A stretch of 64,000 nt of DNA from Buxus sempervirens (GCA_947561395.2 OX387187.1:5152976-5216975); one strand, 5' to 3'. Shown: positions 42,860 to 54,344, counted from the stretch's first letter. Notes: generated from the letters alone by a model not told the origin. Translations and numbers: made by a program.

Positions 42860-44353
42860 ATGGTGTCCATGGCCGAAATCCCTAGAAACATAGACCAAAG
42901 CATTCCTCCACTATACTCGCAACCGACTTCGTCCTCCCTAATACCTTTTACCCAACGACCAGAAACCTTCCCTTCGTTTCGAGACACACTTGATATCTCG
43001 CCGAGAGCGAAGGTTCTCTGCGAGATCATCTCTAGAGTCCCCGTCCCTGAACTCGAAGCTGCGCTTTCGCGAAGTGGAATTCCACCTTTGCCGGAGTATG
43101 TGGAAGAGGTGCTAAAGTTCTGTTATCGTTCGCCTGCCGCAGCTGTAAAATTCTTTAGATGGGCGGGACTAACGATGAAGCACAGTCCGTATTGTTGGAA
43201 CCTCATGGTCGATTTACTAGGTAAGAATCTCCTCTTTGAGGCAATGTGGGATGCGATAAGGTCGATGAAGCAAGAAGGTGTGCTCTCCATGGCGACTTTT
43301 GCATCTGTGTTTAGCAGTTACTGTGTTGCGGACAGGATTAGCGAAGCCATAATGACATTTGATGTTATGGATAAGTATGGAATTCAGCAGGATGTGGTTG
43401 CTGTAAACTCTATCCTCAGTGCAATATGCCGTGAGGATAACAAAACCATGAAGGCATTTGAGTTTCTTGACAAGATCAAAGCTAAGATCAGCCCGGATGG
43501 GGATACTTTCGCAATTCTGCTGGAAGGTTGGGAAAAAGAAGGGAATGTTGCCAAGGCAAAGACCACGTTCGGGGAGATGGTCATTCGGGTTGGATGGAGT
43601 CCAAACAACATGTCGGCTTATGATGCGTTCCTTACAACTCTTGTCCGTGGATCACAGGGGGACGAGGCAATCAAATTTCTCAAGGTCATGAAAGGGAAGA
43701 ACTGTCTTCCAGGTATGAAATTCTTCTCCAATGCACTTGATATTCTTATTAAGCAGAAAGATTCCACTCATGCTGTCCCCCTTTGGGACATTATGGTGGG
43801 TAGTGGATTAGTACCCAATCTGACAATGTACAATGCAATGATCGACCTGCTTTGCAACAACAACGAGATTGACAATGCCTTCCGTTTGCTTGATGCGATG
43901 GTCTTTCATGGCACTTTCCCTGATTCCCTGACCTATAACATGATTTTCCAGAGCTTGATTAAGAATAATAAGGTCCGCCAAGCAGCTAGCTTCTTTACTG
44001 AGATGACTAAGAATGAATTCCCTCCAACATCTTCCAACTGTCAAGCCGCTATCAAGATGTTCTTTGATGGTGATGATCCTGAGGCAGCGGTTGAGATCTG
44101 GGACTACATGATTGAAAATCGTGTATTGCCAATTGATGAGAGCTCAAATACATTGCTCATTTGTCTACGCAAGTTGGGGAGACTGAAGGAGGTAAGAAGG
44201 TATGTGGATGATATGCTGGAGAGAAGGATTAATATCCACGAGTCAACAATGGCAAAGTTGAAGAATGCTTTCTACAAGGAGGGAAGGAGCGAGCGAGATG
44301 CATATGATCGTTTAGAGAGGAGATGGAAAACTCATCACAGAAATGAGCTTTAA
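42860..44353 (+). CDS. P-class pentatricopeptide-repeat (PPR) protein
   Basis: 497 residues in one uninterrupted, intronless frame, as is usual for plant PPR genes. After an N-terminal Ser/Thr/Pro-rich stretch (about 1-45) comes an LCEIISRVPVPELEAALSRSG / PEYVEEVLKFCYRSP segment as found before the repeats of mitochondrial P-class PPRs. About ten degenerate 35-residue repeats follow from about 105 to 470 (SPYCWNLMVDLLGK, MSAYDAFLTTLVRG, LTMYNAMIDLLCNNN, SLTYNMIFQSLIKNN). There is no E/DYW tail, so no editing deaminase. Such proteins bind specific organellar RNAs for stability, splicing or translation. The overall layout resembles the At1g77360-like group, but I cannot assign an orthologue. 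The N-terminus is not strongly Arg-rich, so targeting is uncertain. An in-frame second ATG at 42869 is an alternative start. This is the only well-preserved host gene in the window. Confidence 0.93.
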   Translation: MVSMAEIPRNIDQSIPPLYSQPTSSSLIPFTQRPETFPSFRDTLDISPRAKVLCEIISRVPVPELEAALSRSGIPPLPEYVEEVLKFCYRSPAAAVKFFRWAGLTMKHSPYCWNLMVDLLGKNLLFEAMWDAIRSMKQEGVLSMATFASVFSSYCVADRISEAIMTFDVMDKYGIQQDVVAVNSILSAICREDNKTMKAFEFLDKIKAKISPDGDTFAILLEGWEKEGNVAKAKTTFGEMVIRVGWSPNNMSAYDAFLTTLVRGSQGDEAIKFLKVMKGKNCLPGMKFFSNALDILIKQKDSTHAVPLWDIMVGSGLVPNLTMYNAMIDLLCNNNEIDNAFRLLDAMVFHGTFPDSLTYNMIFQSLIKNNKVRQAASFFTEMTKNEFPPTSSNCQAAIKMFFDGDDPEAAVEIWDYMIENRVLPIDESSNTLLICLRKLGRLKEVRRYVDDMLERRINIHESTMAKLKNAFYKEGRSERDAYDRLERRWKTHHRNEL

Positions 44354-44660
44354 ACTCCTCTTTAACTTTTTCCCTCATAATTTGTGATACCTTTATAGGA
44401 AAGGAGTGCCCAAAGATGAAAATTTTTTCAATGCAAGACAGCAGTTCTACCATTGCAGTGTAGTTTCTTCTTCTCCTTTTTTTTTCTTTTTTTTTTTTGT
44501 TTTTTGTTTTTGTTTTTGTTTTGTTTTGTTTGCTTTTTCATTTTATACTTGACAAATATATAGTTAGTTGGGCCTTTGTCCCAATTTCAGAGCCTTGCAT
44601 AAATTTTTGCTTCAGTAGCAGCTGCTATTTCCTTCTTTTCTATTAATTAATAAAAAGGAA
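44354..44660 (+). terminator. 3'UTR and polyadenylation region of the PPR gene
   Basis: T-rich stretch (about 44474-44540), then ATTAATTAATAAAAAGG at about 44641-44657, the best AATAAA-like signal. The exact cleavage site cannot be told from the sequence. Confidence 0.4.
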
Positions 44661-45650
44661 ATGATCTTTTTCACCATTATTTTTGTTTATATATTTTGTC
44701 TTCCTTTTCTGTACAAAGAGGCCTATGAGGGTTGCTGTGGTTCTTTACTCCCTGAATGGCTGATCATACTTCAAGGTCTGTGGAATTTTCATGCAAGATG
44801 CATCCAGCGCCAAAAGTGAAAGAGAACATTAATTCAATTTCCCGTGAATTTTAATTTATATATTTTTTTAATTTACATGAGGCTCTAAAGTAGCCTCTTT
44901 TTTTGAAAGAACGTAGCAGACTTTCGGTTTCCTCAGTTCTGTTTGTTGTTTTAATTATTTCTAGTATATAAATTATAAAATTTGAATGGTTACTCTCCTA
45001 TATATTTATTTTTGTTTCCATATCTATTTACTTTATTTAGTCCTATATTTTGTGAGATATGACAGAGACAACATGCTAGTTTTGTCTTATTGGTTAGTAC
45101 TTCTAACAAAATGACATAATCACCTGATTCATACTGACTTCCAATTGTGATCAGTACATGAAAGCTATACAATATAGAGTATTGAGGGAAGAAATGATGC
45201 AGGTGGCTGATAATCCCATGGTTTTATGGTGTGAACAAAAAGAATGAAATAAGATATGACGAACTGCTGTGTATGCTGAAACATATGGATTTCAGTTGGG
45301 GCTGACACAAAAAAAGCTATACAATTATAGCGTAATAAGAAAAGTAAATGTTTCTGGTGGCTGATGTTCTGAAAATTTTATGTTTTGAAATGAATAAGAG
45401 GACAAAGGGGATAAAAGAAGTGCTATGAAAGGCTGATGCTGTCATGTTTTTCTGTTTTCAATGAATTGAATATTTATCCTTCAAGACGAAGAAGAAGAAG
45501 AAGAAGAACAAGAAATAATGTTTTGAACAAATTGAATCTGGGTTGCCTCATACATGATTATTTCAATCCATTAGAACAGAGCATCTGAATCATTTTGTTT
45601 CACTGAAAATTGACTTATTGCTATAGATGTGTTTTCTTTTCCTCATTTTT
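44661..45650. other. Unassigned sequence with a (GAA)n microsatellite
   Basis: No gene seen. A GAA repeat lies at about 45487-45508. The rest is AT-rich with no recognisable element. Confidence 0.5.
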
Positions 45651-45799
45651 CTAGAGGGATCCCTAAGAGAGGCAAATAACTGGAGTTCTTGGAGTTATTT
45701 TCTTCCCTTCAAGTCTTCTATTACAATTATTTTCTTTTGAATGGATCTAAATTAAGATGAGCCTTCTCCTATATTTCATTCGTTCTTTCTTTGGCGTGA

Positions 45800-48797
45800 T
45801 TTATATGGAGTTTTGGATCCAAAACGATGCCTGCTAGTGTGTTATGTGGATGTTCAGTCATGTATGTGGGGAAAAGAAAAGAACTACAAGAGGGAGTTTC
45901 AGAGAAATCATATGATAGGGGTGGAGGGGAATTTTATGGAATCGATCCTTTTGTGTAAGGGATTTGGTCCTAGATGGAGGAAGTGGATTAATGGATGCAC
46001 TAGGAATGTCGATTAGTCCTTCCTTCTCAATAGTTAGGTGAGAGGTTTTTTCCCCCTTCTAGAGGCTTGCATCGAGGATGTCTCCTCTCTCCTTTGATTT
46101 TTTCCCCCCTTATTTGATAGCTTTAGTAGAATCATGTTGAGGGTTGAAAGGCTGGGTTAGAGATTTTGAAGTGGCAAGGGCCGTGTCAAAATATCACCAC
46201 CTCCAATTTGCTGATGATACAATTTTATTATTGGATGCGACAGAGGAGCGTATGGAGTTGGTTAAAAGCATTTTGTTCTGTTTTGAGTGGATTTTGGGGT
46301 TGAAAATTAACCTCCATAAGAGGATCATTTTGGTATTCATATTGTTCTCATCCTCCATGATAGGTACACGGAGATTCTTGAGTGCCCCATTGTTAACCTC
46401 CTTATTAGATTCCTTGGCCTTCTCCCTAGAATGTTGTGTCTTTAGGATCTTTTGTTGAAGAAACTTAATCGTAGCCTTGCCCATTGGAAGAAAACTTGTG
46501 TCCCTTGGGGGCATAGTTGTAAATATCGTGCCGTATCGTTTGATACGATCGATACGTATCTTATATCGTGTGATACGACATGATACACAACAATGTATCA
46601 TTAAGTCAATTGTATCGGTGGATACAATAGGTACGGCTGTCGATACACTAGATACATAATCGATACGCTTGATACATAGTCGATACTTAATGAAAAAAAT
46701 GACAGAAGAGGCCATTTTAAAGAAATGCCTATTCTCTTAAACCAAAAAGAGTTTGGAAAAAACCTTTACATCCAATTGTTTGAAGCCTATTTTCAACCTG
46801 ATTTCTCAAATAATTTTTAAGAAACAATTTATTTCAATGAATCAAACAAAAAAATTGTATTGGTTGACAATTTTCACGGAGGTTGAAGTTTTTCTTGATA
46901 AATCATTATTTTTTTAATGTTTAAATATGATTTGATATTCCTTTACATGAATCTACTTATTTGAAGTGAAATCTATGAATCTAATTATTTTTTGGAAATA
47001 TCATTAATCCGTTTTTAGTTTATCTAGAATATTATAGCTTTTATTGATCTGTTAGTACTTTTTTTGAAGTTTTTATTCATCTACACGTATGCCGATTTGT
47101 TTTCATACCCTGTGTAGGCCTATGATGTGAGAAACATGTTTATTAATCATATTTTTAGCTTATCTTTCTATCTAAATTGATTTTATTTTATGTATCCACC
47201 ATTTTTGGTGCATATCCACCATTTTATTGTGTATCCATGCGTATTCGATACATATCTCGATACATATCCATTTTTGAATTGGTCAATACGGCACATCAGC
47301 ACAATATTTTGAACTATGCTTGGGGGTAGGGTTACTTTAAATCTAGCATCTTTATTTCACCTCCCTACATATTTTCTCTCTCTTTTCTATGCTCCAAAGA
47401 AGACAACCAAGAGTATTGGAAAACTCCATAGAGAATTTTTTGTGGGATGGGTCGGGTCCAAGGAGAGATCACCTTGTTAAATGAGAGACTGTGTAAAGAA
47501 AAGACTAGGGGGGCTTAAATTTGGGCAGCACGATCACTAGGAATAAGACCCTTTTGTGTAAATGGCTGTGGCAATTTAGTGTGGAAAGATAGAGCTTATG
47601 GAGAAAAGTCATTGCTATCGAATACGGGGTCCATAAGAATCTTCGGGATATTAATCCTAGGTCCAAACTAACGAGTGATGGTCCTTGGTGAGCTATCTCA
47701 ACCCTATTCCTTTGTTTCTTTCCTCACATTCGCTTCTATATTGGAAATGGACCCTTAACCTTCTTTTTGGTTTGACTTGTGGTGGAAGTCACTCTTCCAT
47801 ACTTTGTTTCCTTGGTTGTTTAGTGTTGCCCGCCATAACCAGGCATTGGTTGCTGATATTTTATTTCAGTCTGATTTTGTCTCTCTTGGGAACTTTCTAT
47901 TCTTCGAGACCCAAGACCAATGGATTGTGTGGAGCTAGCTCATCTCTTATATTCTTTAAAGGATGTGGTTATCCCTCTAGAATACCCAGACCCTCGTACC
48001 TGGTCTCTTGATCCTTCTCGGACTTTCTGTACGCATTCTTGGCTTTCTTGTTTCCCTGGTGATATTAGAGATTGCCCCAATGGCCTTACCTTCTTTTATT
48101 TCCGTTTGGAAATTTGTTGCACCTCCCAGGATGAAAATCTTTGTTTGGTCTACCTTTCTTTTTAAGATTAACACATGTGATATGTTATAAAAGTGAAGAC
48201 CATTTGCTGCCTTATCTCCACACATTTGCTTTTTATGCTTTAAGCAGGGAGAATCAGTTGAATACCTATTCTTACATTGTGAGTTCTCACAGCAGATTGG
48301 TGGGAAATCATGGGAAAATGGGCCATGTAGTGGGGCTTTGGGGGAATTTGGAAAGAAAGTAATAGAAGGAGACTAATGCATCGTGAGAGGATGTCAGGGA
48401 CTCTATTATGTTATGGTATGCCATGTGGGCTATTACTCTCCCTGGTTTTACTAGTTTCTCCATCTCACACATTTTGTTGCATTGGCCTAATGCTTGAGGA
48501 GACTTGATGGATTTGTTGGGTAGCTTGGTGATGGATGTATGATATCTTGTACTTACTTTCTCTGGCCCAAATATTGGCATATGAGCTGAATATCTCATTC
48601 CTCATATGCCTAAATCGGCCAATGAGTATGCAGCGAGTTTAGTCATGGAGGGATGTGGGTGGGATTTGTGATCATGTATATCAGTCATTTGGATTGTTCT
48701 TTTCTTTTCTTTTGCTATTTCCTATTTTGGGTCCTTGTATTAGCTTCTTGTTATATTAATATTACCTACATGAATTTAATCAACCAAAAAAAAAGGT
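45800..48797 (+). pseudogene. Degenerate L1-type LINE (RT and zf-RVT part), split by a MITE
   Basis: Fragments in several frames keep LINE order: KGFGPRWRKWINGC (about 45957), the RT core HLQFADDTILLLDATEE (about 46198) with LGLKINLHK (about 46296), then LAHWKKT...SLGG up to 46511. The text resumes after the inserted element with RVTLN-like sequence (about 47327), SLFYAPKK, and the zf-RVT part VWKFVAPPRMKIFVWSTFLF (about 48100) with EYLFLHC-like residues. Many stops and frameshifts make it long dead. The 3' end is an A-run at about 48785-48794; the last 45 bp (TATATTAATATTACCTACATG...) plus A-run are duplicated (second A-run 48833-48850). The 5' limit is unclear. Confidence 0.8.
46512..47318. 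mobile_element. hAT-type MITE inside the LINE, 8-bp TSD CTTGGGGG
   Basis: 807 bp. Left CATAGTTGTAAATATCGTGC and right end (reverse complement) CATAGTTCAAAATATTGTGC are imperfect TIRs. CTTGGGGG flanks both ends (46504-46511 and 47319-47326). The left end is dense in GATACG/CGTATC repeats. No transposase. It interrupts the LINE RT region between SLGG and RVTL, so it is younger than the LINE. Confidence 0.88.
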
Positions 48798-48859
48798 TAT
48801 ATTAATATTACCTACATGAATTTCGTCAACCACAAAAAAAAAAAAAAAAGGGAAGTGGG

Positions 48860-49060
48860 GGTGGGGGCGTGTTGGGTTTCTTTGGATTGTGAATGCCATG
48901 GTATTTGTTGGATGTTTAGAGGGCAATTTGCTTACTACTCTTTTGAATGATTTTTTTTCCTTGCTGAAAATGTTTTTCATATGTTTTATTTTAATTCCTT
49001 TAATATAATTGACATGATTATTCTTTACACTTCTTGGCTTTGGCAAAATGTTGCAGTTTG
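48860..49060. other. Unassigned sequence between LINE fragments
   Basis: Nothing recognisable after the LINE A-run. Confidence 0.4.
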
Positions 49061-49660
49061 GCCATTAAATATTTTGTTCAATGTTTTCCTCCGAAGTAAA
49101 CATATTTTGGATGGAGGGTTTATCACAAGATAATGCAGTGATTATTAGATTTAGGAGGAGGAACTATATTACTTTGCAAGCTTGACAGGGAAAGGCTTAT
49201 GACCATGTGAAATGGAAATTCCTTTTAGACATGTTGAGATATATGTGTCTTGGAATCGGAGGAAGTGGATAACAGTGTGTATTACGTATCTTGCATTTCT
49301 ACATTTGATATGGTGTTTCTTTGAAGTGGTTCAAGTCTTCCAAGTTTTTGAGGCAATGAGATTCCCGTTCTCCTTTTTTTTTTTTTTTTGCTTTTTCTCT
49401 TTTCCATCAGACAACTGTAGAGTTTAAGCATAGTTGTGGATGTCAATGCTAATGTTACTGGATGGTTTTTCTATGGGCAATGAAGCATCATTTATAATAT
49501 GATATCCTTATTTTCTGGAGTTTATAATCTCTAGTTCAAGGTGCTTAGGTGCATCCTTTCTTGCTTTGAATCGTCTTGATTTAAAAATCAATTTTATGAG
49601 GATTCAGTTTTCTGAAGTTCGAAATTTTTAGTGAACCAAATATCACTTAGGGGTTTTTGG
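49060..49660 (+). pseudogene. Second LINE reverse-transcriptase fragment
   Basis: Frame fragments in order: SKHILDGGFIT (about 49097), KAYDHVKWKFLLDMLRYM (about 49194), a degenerate GFFKSSRGLRQGDPLSP equivalent (about 49314-49367), and LRCILSCFES...KNQF (about 49550-49595), corresponding to the RT tail. Several stops; 5' and 3' ends not defined. It is not contiguous with the first LINE's order, so it is a separate insertion. Confidence 0.7.
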
Positions 49661-49763
49661 TCTTTTAGTAATCTTGGGCATCTTGTAATGGGCTTAATAT
49701 CTCTCATTGCATTCAAGGATCTAATCAAAGCAGGCGGTGGACTATAAATTAAGCCCAAAGAAG

Positions 49764-49886
49764 TTAGTTTAACTCCATAAGGAACTACGAATATTATGGG
49801 GATTTTACTTATAAGTCAAAAGTTTTATTAGTTTAACTGCATAAGGAACTACAGATATTATGGGGATTTTACTTATAAGTCAAAAT
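49764..49886 (+). repeat. 64-bp tandem duplication
   Basis: TTAGTTTAACT[CG]CATAAGG, then AACTAC and ATTATGGGGATTTTACTT, occurs at 49764 and again at 49828 with few differences. Confidence 0.85.
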
Positions 49887-49889
49887 TTT

Positions 49890-50465
49890 AATACAATTAT
49901 AAGTTATTGTTATTATTTGTAAGCCTCGGTGTGTAGGAATTTGGACTTAGTGGGGTGAAGGAATATTTTAGTAAAAAAATACTTTAAATAAGAGAAATAA
50001 AAGTGGACTTTGAAAACTTGAGTGAATAGAAGTGGATGTTGGAGCCTTCTAAGGAATAGTGGTATTTTAATAGAAGTAATTAATTGATGAAACACTAAAT
50101 CTAGTAGTAGTATTTAAAGGTTGGGAGATTTTGTCTCATTAATGATATTTTAAAGCGGACGAATTGGGGAAAAAAGAGAGGACTTAGAATGTGCAGCCCT
50201 AGGGTATTATGGAGGTGGAAATTTCTGATTTTTGTTGAAGATAAAGTGTAGAAAAAATTTAGCAACAAGAGATAGATTGATTTACTTGGTTTTCTTCAAG
50301 GGTTTCAAATTTGTGGAATGAACCAAGAATAGCTTCTCGATGATCTTTAAAGTCTTAACGATCTTTACTAAGGTCTTTATGATATTTAATGGATTCATGA
50401 TATTCTTTATCACAGAGAAGTGTGATGTATAGATATATGTATGCAATAATGGAGTTTTTTATAAT
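49890..50465. other. Unassigned AT-rich sequence
   Basis: No gene or element recognised. Several CTTTA[AT]-rich phrases (GATCTTTAAAGTC, GGTCTTTATGATA) recur on both sides of the next feature, which looks inserted into them. Confidence 0.4.
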
Positions 50466-50469
50466 CTAA

Positions 50470-50785
50470 GGTTTACCGTTTTAGTGCCGTTGGGTGTGCC
50501 ACCCAGGGCATGAAATGAAATTTTGGTGGCACATTGTTTGCCGATTTGTTGGGAAAATCAAAAGACACAAAAACAAAATTTTTTTTTTGTGGATTTTGGC
50601 GAAATTTCACCATAATTGAGTGAATTTTCACTTTTTTTATGGCAAAAAAAATTTCATCCCCCCTGGTTTCGTGCGTTTCGCTCCATTTCATCGGCACCCC
50701 AGCAAAACTGATACAAAGTTGGTTCGCCCCGAGTTTCGTGCCGCGAGAGGATGAAAAGCGAAATTTCGATATCACCTTTATTGGT
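50470..50785. mobile_element. Short hAT-like terminal-sequence element
   Basis: Starts AAGGTTTACCGTTTTAGTGC and ends, in reverse complement, AAGGTGATATCGAAATTTCG. The left end resembles the sequence at 53878 (AAGGTTTTCAATATCGGTGC). Internally it has GCGAAATTTC-type motifs in both orientations. No clear 8-bp TSD, so the boundaries are approximate. Probably a decayed non-autonomous relative of the hAT element further right. Confidence 0.5.
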
Positions 50786-50789
50786 TCTT

Positions 50790-51425
50790 GATATCTTTAT
50801 CGAGTCTTTAAGGTCTTTATTGGCTTCTTGACATTATTTGTCACTAGCAAAGTACACGTGCAGTACTGTACGTGTGTAAGAAGGGAAGGGAGGAGGGAGA
50901 ACGTGGGAGGAAACAGTTACAAAACTGATTGCAAGTTCTGAAAAAAACTGAGACAATTTGACAATTTTACCCTTTTTTTTATTAATATATCTTCACAATA
51001 GTGTAGAAGGGCTGTTTTGGAAAGTTATGCATTTTTTGGCACACTTCCCGAGGGGCCTATTCCCATTATATATAGCATAGATAGGTAGCTATAATCTACA
51101 TGTCCTTGCATGCAATAATAGGGTTAGAGATCATCTTTATTGAATTCTTGGAATTCTTTATTATTCTTGAAGATGTTTGTTAGGTTCTTTTTTATTATTA
51201 TTGTAGAGATATGTGATTTACTTGTAATATCACGATATAAATAAGATCTTTATTATAAATGAATAATTCTTGATGATGAATATGTACATTGAATTTGATG
51301 ATTTAAGGATGAAAATTTTACAACCTTTAGGCCGTGTATAAATAGTGTCATTGTACTTTAAAAATCCAAACGATTGGTTAATTAAACGAAGAGTAATCAA
51401 ATCAGCCATTAGGGGGCGAATTCAA
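50790..51425. other. Unassigned AT-rich sequence
   Basis: No supported feature. Confidence 0.4.
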
Positions 51426-51429
51426 GAAA

Positions 51430-51960
51430 ATATAGAGATATTACTAAAATTAGTCTTTGTTAACTATAATTAGATAAAAGATTTAATAATTATAGCCCTT
51501 GTATAAGTGGTAGTTATTAAATAAAATATTTAATAATGTAGGCCCTATATAACTGGTAGTTATGATATAAAAGGTTTAATAATTGTAGGCCCTATGTATA
51601 GTGAGAGTTAGGTAATTGAAACTATTTAATTATCACAGGGTTATAGGCTTTGTGTACATGGTAATTTGATAAATTAATTTATCTCAATTTCGATAGGAGA
51701 CATTGTCCTTGTCAATATGCATGTGAGAGTTAGATTTATTAAATTAGATAAAATACCATGTGGCTATTTAGGCCTTGTACTTATGAAGGTTAGTTAGGTT
51801 AAAATACTTAATTAATACAGGAAGACTATCCCCTTAGATGGGCCCTATACTTGTGAGAGTTAATTGAATTAAAACATTTCAAATTCTCATGAGTTAATTT
51901 AATTAAAAGATTTTGATTTCTCATAGGGCTATTCACCTTGTCGAAGAGCTTGATTACAGA
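51430..51960 (+). repeat. Strongly diverged direct-repeat array
   Basis: Variants of TAGGCCCTATATAACTGGTAG, then TTA[AG], then an AATTAAA-rich spacer, recur about seven to eight times (near 51498, 51540, 51589, 51647, 51707, 51771, 51839, 51925) at irregular spacing of about 42-85 bp. Old satellite-like array or LTR remnant. Confidence 0.55.
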
Positions 51961-51991
51961 TAGTAATAAGGATGCCTAAATTTAGATGGTT

Positions 51992-52129
51992 TTTTTTTTT
52001 GATCGCTAAGTAAGGTATTTTATTATATCTATAATAGGTAAGAAGGAAAGAGAAATACAGGTACACAATGGTGTACCAAGAATCCCCCAACCTAGATTAA
52101 GGATACCCCTGATTACAACTCAGCAAAAC
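51992..52129 (-). mobile_element. Short 3' LINE insertion with 10-bp TSD
   Basis: A plus-strand T-run (51992-52000; a minus-strand poly(A) tail) followed by about 125 bp of sequence is flanked by TTAGATGGTT at 51982-51991 and 52130-52139. This is a strongly 5'-truncated LINE, or possibly a SINE. Confidence 0.7.
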
Positions 52130-52289
52130 TTAGATGGTTGTTTAGAACACTAAAGATTACCTTTTTTAGGGGGCTTTATCTTCATGAAAGACATTAAAGT
52201 AAAAGGTTTTACATTTGATGTTTATTTACTTAAATCTTTACATATAAATAAGGTTTATCCCTTATTTGATTTCAATTAAAACTGTTTGA

Positions 52290-53531
52290 AGCCTTAATTT
52301 AATCATCATCATCATCATTATATCCCAGCCGTGTGGTTGGCGACATGAATCTTGTCTCTCTATTACACTTTATCAAAAATCATATTTTCAGTTAATTTAT
52401 GTTTTTGTAAATCTTGTTTTATAGACTCCATCCATGTCTTTTAAGGTCTCCTTGTTGCTCACTTAGGCCCTTTAGTCTACATACTCTCACACCTTCTAAT
52501 AGGTATATCTCTAGGTCTTCACTTTATATGACTGAACCACTTTAACCCACTTTCCTCCATTTTATCTCTAATGCATGCTATACCTAACCACTTTCGAATG
52601 TCTTCATTTCTTATTTTGTCTTTCTTAGTTTTGTTATAAGTCCATCTTAGCATCCTCATCTCGGTAATACTTGTCTTTTGAACATGTTGATTTTTTATCG
52701 CTCAACATTCTACACCATACAAGATAGCTGGTCTAATTGCTGTCTTATAAAATTTACCCTTTAATTTAAGTGGAACATGCTTATCACATAAAACCCTAGA
52801 AGCTCCCCTCCCCTTAAGCCAACCAACTCTAATCTTATGTGCAACATCTTTATGAAATTCTTAGTTTTTTTGTATCATTGATCCAAGCTATTTGAACTTA
52901 TTACTTAAAGGGATATCCTGATTGTCAATTCTAATAGTTTTATTAGTTATATTGTTATTTGTATTAAAAGGATATTTTATATATTCAGTTTTCGTACGAC
53001 TTATTTTAAAACCCTTTTATTCCAAGGTATTTCTCTACAATTCTAACTTAATATTTACTTCTTCTCTAATGTAACCCACCAATACTACATTATATGCAAA
53101 TAACATACACTAATGTATCTCATCTTGAATATGACTCGTCAACTCATCCATAAATAAAGCAAAAAAATAATTGCTAATAGTTGAGCTTTGATGCAAATCT
53201 TTCATAACTAGAAAATCAGTCGTCTCACCGCCCAACAGTTTTCACTTTAGTTAAGGCTCCCTTATACATATCCTTCATTACGTTAATATATTTCATTGGT
53301 ACATATTTTTTATACAAAGTCTACCAAATTAATTCTATTGAAATCCTACCATATGCTTTTTCTAAATCAATAAAAACCATATGCAATCTTTTTTCTTTTC
53401 TCTAGAATTTTTTTTATTAATTGTCTAAATAAAAGTATAGCTTCGGTAGTGGATCTACTAGGCATAAATCCGAACTGGTTTTCTGTCACTCTAATTATTA
53501 GCCTTAATTTATACTCAATCACTCTTTTGAC
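52290..53531 (-). pseudogene. RTE-clade LINE, 5'-truncated and decayed (minus strand)
   Basis: On the minus strand: ENQFGFMPSRSTTEAI (about 53480), a degenerate KAYDRVPREVIW, KYINVIKDMYKGALTKVKT (about 53280), the RT active-site region decayed to MLFAYNVVLVGY (about 53100), and near the 3' end RKWLGIACIRDKMEESGLKWF (about 52590-52530). The 3' end is a (CAT)n/(ATG)n tract at about 52304-52318, as in plant RTE elements. Stops and frameshifts show it is inactive. Confidence 0.85.
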
Positions 53532-53870
53532 AAGACTTTGGTTAGTCCGAGGAGTGCTTGGCAGCCTTTTGCTAGTTGAAGTCCATTTGGTAGCGTTTTC
53601 AGAAAGCTTGTTGCTAGAGGCTACCTAAGCCACGTTGGCAATCTAAAACAACCTTTAGCAACTTTTCTAGAAACCTTTCTATACTGTTCAGCCTCTAATC
53701 AAAGGGTCTTCAAAGGACAACTAGAAGGTTACCTATGATGATTATTGAAACATAATTTAGTTCAATGAAATGCAAGTTGGTAAGTGTTGTCAAAAGTATA
53801 ATTAAACAAATTGTAAAAAGGCATGTTAGTGTCTTGATATTGGATTTCTTGGACAAGTATGCCTACTTGA
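53532..53870. other. Unassigned sequence
   Basis: No supported feature. Confidence 0.4.
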
Positions 53871-53874
53871 AATC

Positions 53875-54340
53875 AAGGTTTTCAATATCGGTGCCGCTGG
53901 GCGTGCTGTTCCTTGAAAAAATCGGCACGCCGACGAAATATCGACGAAACGAGGGAAAAATAGCCTGTGGTCAGTTTTGGTTGAAATTTCGTCGGAAATC
54001 AAAAATTTTTTTTTTGTTTTTTTGGCTAAAAATCAAATAATATTGATAAATAAGATGATTAGAAGTTTATAATATATAAATAACATAAGCACATGTGCAA
54101 ATAATCAGTAAATTAATGATAATAGTAATACTTAACAGTATACTAATATCATGCATTGCAAGCAACTGAATTGACAAATTGACAACTAATAATGATGCAA
54201 AGTGCAAACAATAATAAACATAGTATTCAATTCGTACAATAATCATACCATCAATAATGGAACAAGTGACATCCCAACTTGAACATGGAAGGCACAAACC
54301 CTGCCTGGTCTCCGATGTAGTGGCAAAAATGCTTCCATGA
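53875..54340 (-). other. Probable 3' terminal region of the hAT transposon
   Basis: AAGGTTTTCAATATCGGTGCC at about 53878, then GCTGGGCGTGC, ATCGGCACGCC and ATCGACGAAACG, gives a TIR/subterminal repeat appearance with several CGAAAT motifs. It lies just beyond the C-terminal end of the hAT transposase. The matching other terminus near 57.8 kb was not found. Confidence 0.45.
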
Positions 54341-54344
54341 TATC

